Made by a program: the position numbers and the translations under genes. Below are positions 60,636 to 64,000 of a DNA stretch of 64,000 nucleotides, piece after piece (position 1 is the first letter of the stretch; each line of letters begins with the position of its first letter). The stretch comes from Thiogranum longum (GTDB lineage: Bacteria > Pseudomonadota > Gammaproteobacteria > DSM-19610): assembly GCF_004339085.1 (NCBI RefSeq), contig NZ_SMFX01000001.1:757227-821226 (forward strand). The letters are read 5' to 3'. A model generated the notes under the pieces. It was not told the DNA's origin. It saw only the letters and a list, made by a program, of their open reading frames with translations, and searched no databases.

Positions 60636-61012
60636 GCGCGGAAAAACCGGCCAATCAGCGGGTAGACATAGTGCTCGCCGGCCATGGCCTTCACCAGGCC
60701 CAGTACCCCCATGAAAATGAGGCTGCTGTGAATGAAAGTGAAATACAGCACGATAGTCATCAGGGTGTATCCCGACTCCATACCCCCCGTGTACAGGAAA
60801 ATACCAAAAGCGAGAATAATCAATGCCCCGCCTGTAACACTGACGCCAACGGTCTGTGACAGGTGGTTCACGGCCAGTGCATCGGCCTTGCCGCGGTTAA
60901 GCCAGTAAAGGCCAAGCAGCAGGAAAAACGCCAGTCCGGGTGCCAGCATCAGGTTGACGAGGTACAAGGCCTCGGCCTGTATCGCCAGTGATTTCCCGCG
61001 GTTGCTGTCCAC
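60632..61012 (-). CDS. Four-helix membrane protein, function unknown
   Basis: The 126-residue product (GTG start, one base after norQ) has about four hydrophobic helices. I do not recognise a named family; YLVNLMLAPGLAFFLLLGLYWLN and the C-terminal GEHYVYPLIGRFF are the most distinctive segments. No metal-binding motif is obvious. It lies between norQ and the polyferredoxin gene, with tight spacing and a four-base overlap, so it is very likely part of the nor transcript. Confidence 0.8.
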   Translation of the reverse strand: MDSNRGKSLAIQAEALYLVNLMLAPGLAFFLLLGLYWLNRGKADALAVNHLSQTVGVSVTGGALIILAFGIFLYTGGMESGYTLMTIVLYFTFIHSSLIFMGVLGLVKAMAGEHYVYPLIGRFFRA

Positions 61013-61013
61013 G

Positions 61014-61829
61014 TCAGTCTCCGAAACTGGCCTGTACCACATCCATCAGAGCTTCTACGGTGGCCTCGTCATCGGTGAGCGGTTCGATGAGGGCGGCGCG
61101 GCAGGCTTCCGTGGCTTCAAAACCGTCTCGTATCAGCTGTGCGGTATAGATCAGCAGGCGGGTAGAGGCTGATTCCTCGATATCGTGGTCTTTCAGGGCG
61201 CGCAGGCCGTGGGCGAGCTCGACCAGGCGCCTGGCAAGTTCCGGCCCGATACCGGTTTCACGCACCACGATCTCCTGCTCGGTTTGCGCGTCCGGGAAGT
61301 CGAAACGTGCAGAGACAAAGCGCTGGCGGGTGGATGGTTTCATACCCTTGAGCATGTTCTGGTAGCCGGGATTGTAGGAAACCACCAGCATGAACTCCGG
61401 GGGTGCGTGCAGCGTTTCACCGGTACGCTCGATAGGCAGGATGCGCCGGTTATCCGAGAGCGGGTGCAATACGACAGTTGTGTCCTTGCGCGCCTCGACA
61501 ACCTCGTCGAGATAGCAGATGGCTCCTTCACGCACGGCGCGGGTCAACGGGCCGTCATTCCAGTAGGTGGAACCGTCGCCAATCAGGTGGCGTCCGACCA
61601 GGTCCGCCGCGGTCAGGTCATCATGGCATGCAACCGTGTATAACGGACGCCCCAGTCGAGCCGCCATGTGCTCGACAAACCGTGTCTTGCCACAACCGGT
61701 CGGCCCCTTGAGCAGCATCGGCAGCTGGTTGCGCCAGGCGTAGCTAAACAGTTCCACCTCGCGATTCTGTGGCTGGTAGAAAGGCAGCTCCTCGCCAGAG
61801 GCCGGAAATTGAGTCACTTCGGTTACCAT
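61014..61829 (-). CDS. norQ: AAA ATPase NorQ (CbbQ/NirQ/NorQ family)
   Basis: NorQ is a MoxR-type AAA+ ATPase that works with NorD to activate NO reductase. The 271-residue product has Walker A GPTGCGKT at residues 42-49, Walker B ICYLDEVVEA near 112 and the VVSYNPGYQNMLKGMKPSTR segment, typical of the CbbQ/NirQ group. It starts one base after norF. Confidence 0.96.
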   Translation of the reverse strand: MVTEVTQFPASGEELPFYQPQNREVELFSYAWRNQLPMLLKGPTGCGKTRFVEHMAARLGRPLYTVACHDDLTAADLVGRHLIGDGSTYWNDGPLTRAVREGAICYLDEVVEARKDTTVVLHPLSDNRRILPIERTGETLHAPPEFMLVVSYNPGYQNMLKGMKPSTRQRFVSARFDFPDAQTEQEIVVRETGIGPELARRLVELAHGLRALKDHDIEESASTRLLIYTAQLIRDGFEATEACRAALIEPLTDDEATVEALMDVVQASFGD

Positions 61830-61830
61830 G

Positions 61831-62097
61831 TCAGCTTTCTCCCAGGGTAAAGGCTACACCGATCAACGTTACCACGACCAGCAGCCAGCCCGTTACGATC
61901 CAGCGCCAGGGGTTGCGTACGTCCCTCAGGCCCATAAAATGATCTGCAATCAACTGTCCTTTCACGACCACCGACAGCAGCAGTCCGGTAATCACCAGTC
62001 GACCACCCAGGCCGGCTCGTCCTGCGGCATAGGTCACCAGCGTTAGCGCCACCAGGATCAGCCATACCTGCAATCCCTTGTAAGCTATCCTGTCCAT
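61831..62097 (-). CDS. norF: NorF / cytochrome c oxidase subunit IV-like protein
   Basis: The 88-residue product has three membrane helices with the layout of the COX4/NorF group (VVVKGQLIADHFMGLRD in the middle). Such proteins accompany NorE in nor clusters and affect NO reductase activity. I chose the ATG at 62097 (MDRIAYKG), because the in-frame upstream residues overlap norE. Confidence 0.85.
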   Translation of the reverse strand: MDRIAYKGLQVWLILVALTLVTYAAGRAGLGGRLVITGLLLSVVVKGQLIADHFMGLRDVRNPWRWIVTGWLLVVVTLIGVAFTLGES

Positions 62098-62098
62098 T

Positions 62099-62688
62099 TC
62101 AGTGCAGGACATAGACCAGTGGAAACAGCACAATCCACACCAGGTCTACCATGTGCCAGTAGGATGCGCCCGTCTCGACACCGGTGTGTTGCTGCGCGCT
62201 GTAGTCGCCCCGGTAGGCTTTCACGGCGACCACTGACAGAATGACCATTCCCATTAACACGTGCATGAAATGAAAGAAGGTCAGTGACAGGTAGAACATG
62301 TAGAAGGTGTTGGTGCTGAGTGTCACGCCTTCTGCCTGTTTGGCGGAAAATTCGGCCAGTTTCAGGAAAACAAATACGCTCCCACTGAGTATAGCCAGTG
62401 TTAGCCACAGGCTGCAGCGACGTGCTGCGTTACGGCGTATGGCATTGACCGCCATTACCACAAAGTAACTGGAGGTGATCAGTACCAGGGTGTTAATAGC
62501 ACCGCTTTCACGATCCAGCGTCTGCTGAAAGGTATTGAAGAGTTCGACATGCCGCGCACGTGTGAAAGCATAGGCCAGAAAAAAAACGCCGAACACCAGC
62601 AGTTCGGCGTAGATAAATATCCAGATCGCGAAATCACCCGGCAGACTGCTTTTTTCCCGAACAGCCGGGTGACTGGCGATCGCTTCCA

Positions 62689-62689
<1 letters not shown>
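62099..62689 (-). CDS. norE: NorE / cytochrome c oxidase subunit III-like protein
   Basis: The 196-residue product has five membrane helices and resembles subunit III of heme-copper oxidases (DFAIWIFIYAELLVFG at the start, FFHFMHVLMGM later). In nor clusters this protein, NorE, is an accessory to NO reductase. The ATG overlaps the norB stop by one base and norF follows directly. Confidence 0.93.

Positions 62690-64000
<1,311 letters not shown>

Overview
The window is a gene-dense, moderately GC-rich chromosomal segment of a gammaproteobacterium. The gene order is classic for that class: miaB-ybeZ-ybeY-ybeX-lnt, leuS-lptE-holA-nadD-rsfS-rlmH, rng-yhdP, the kdsD/kdsC/lpt/rpoN/ptsN cluster, mlaFED-B, nadB divergent from rpoE-rseABC-mucD, and lepA-lepB-rnc-era-recO-pdxJ. 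The right end carries nitric oxide reductase genes and a Dnr-like regulator, so the host can probably reduce NO (full or partial denitrification). A VPLPA/PEP-CTERM type protein suggests an aquatic, biofilm-forming relative. The exact genus cannot be fixed from the sequence alone.

Layout. 1-930: end of pgi and a small repeat-type protein. 1086-1485: rnpB with a perfect -10 box, then a REP-like palindrome. 1507-8284: tRNA/rRNA maturation and envelope genes, ending in a convergent APH/kinase fusion gene. 8461-22498: housekeeping run (leuS, lptE, holA, proA, nadD, rsfS, rlmH, maf, rng, yhdP, nit). 22511-24971: darP (yjgA), a 2OG-Fe(II) oxygenase and mgtE. 25077-35534, minus strand: yrbG-kdsD-kdsC-lptA-lptB-rpoN-hpf-ptsN-hprK-rapZ-EIIA(Man)-ptsH-ptsI, a regulatory PTS linked to LPS export and sigma-54. 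35599-41698: small zinc-ribbon protein, mlaF-E-D-B, ibaG, hisG-D-C. 41695-47866: nadB and the sigma-E operon. 47995-54956: lepA, lepB, DUF4845, rnc, era, recO, an AT-rich insertion with the VPLPA-CTERM gene, and pdxJ. 54953-57822: PAS-GGDEF protein, cysM, Dnr-like regulator. 57829-64000, minus strand: norB(partial)-norE-norF-norQ-membrane protein-polyferredoxin-norD.

Main points for a second look. (1) rpoN is split by a one-base insertion near 31193; removing the base restores the family consensus, so this is either a real lesion or a sequencing error. A good -24/-12 element lies just upstream of the same gene. (2) Several genes normally embedded in these clusters are missing with no room left for them: lptC, mlaC, murA and tldD/pmbA. 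(3) The nor cluster carries a CcoG-like polyferredoxin and an unknown membrane protein between norQ and norD. (4) A VPLPA-CTERM gene with its own terminator interrupts the rnc-era-recO-pdxJ order. (5) Two copies of the same REP-like palindrome lie in opposite orientation. No tRNA, CRISPR array, insertion sequence or prophage was recognised.
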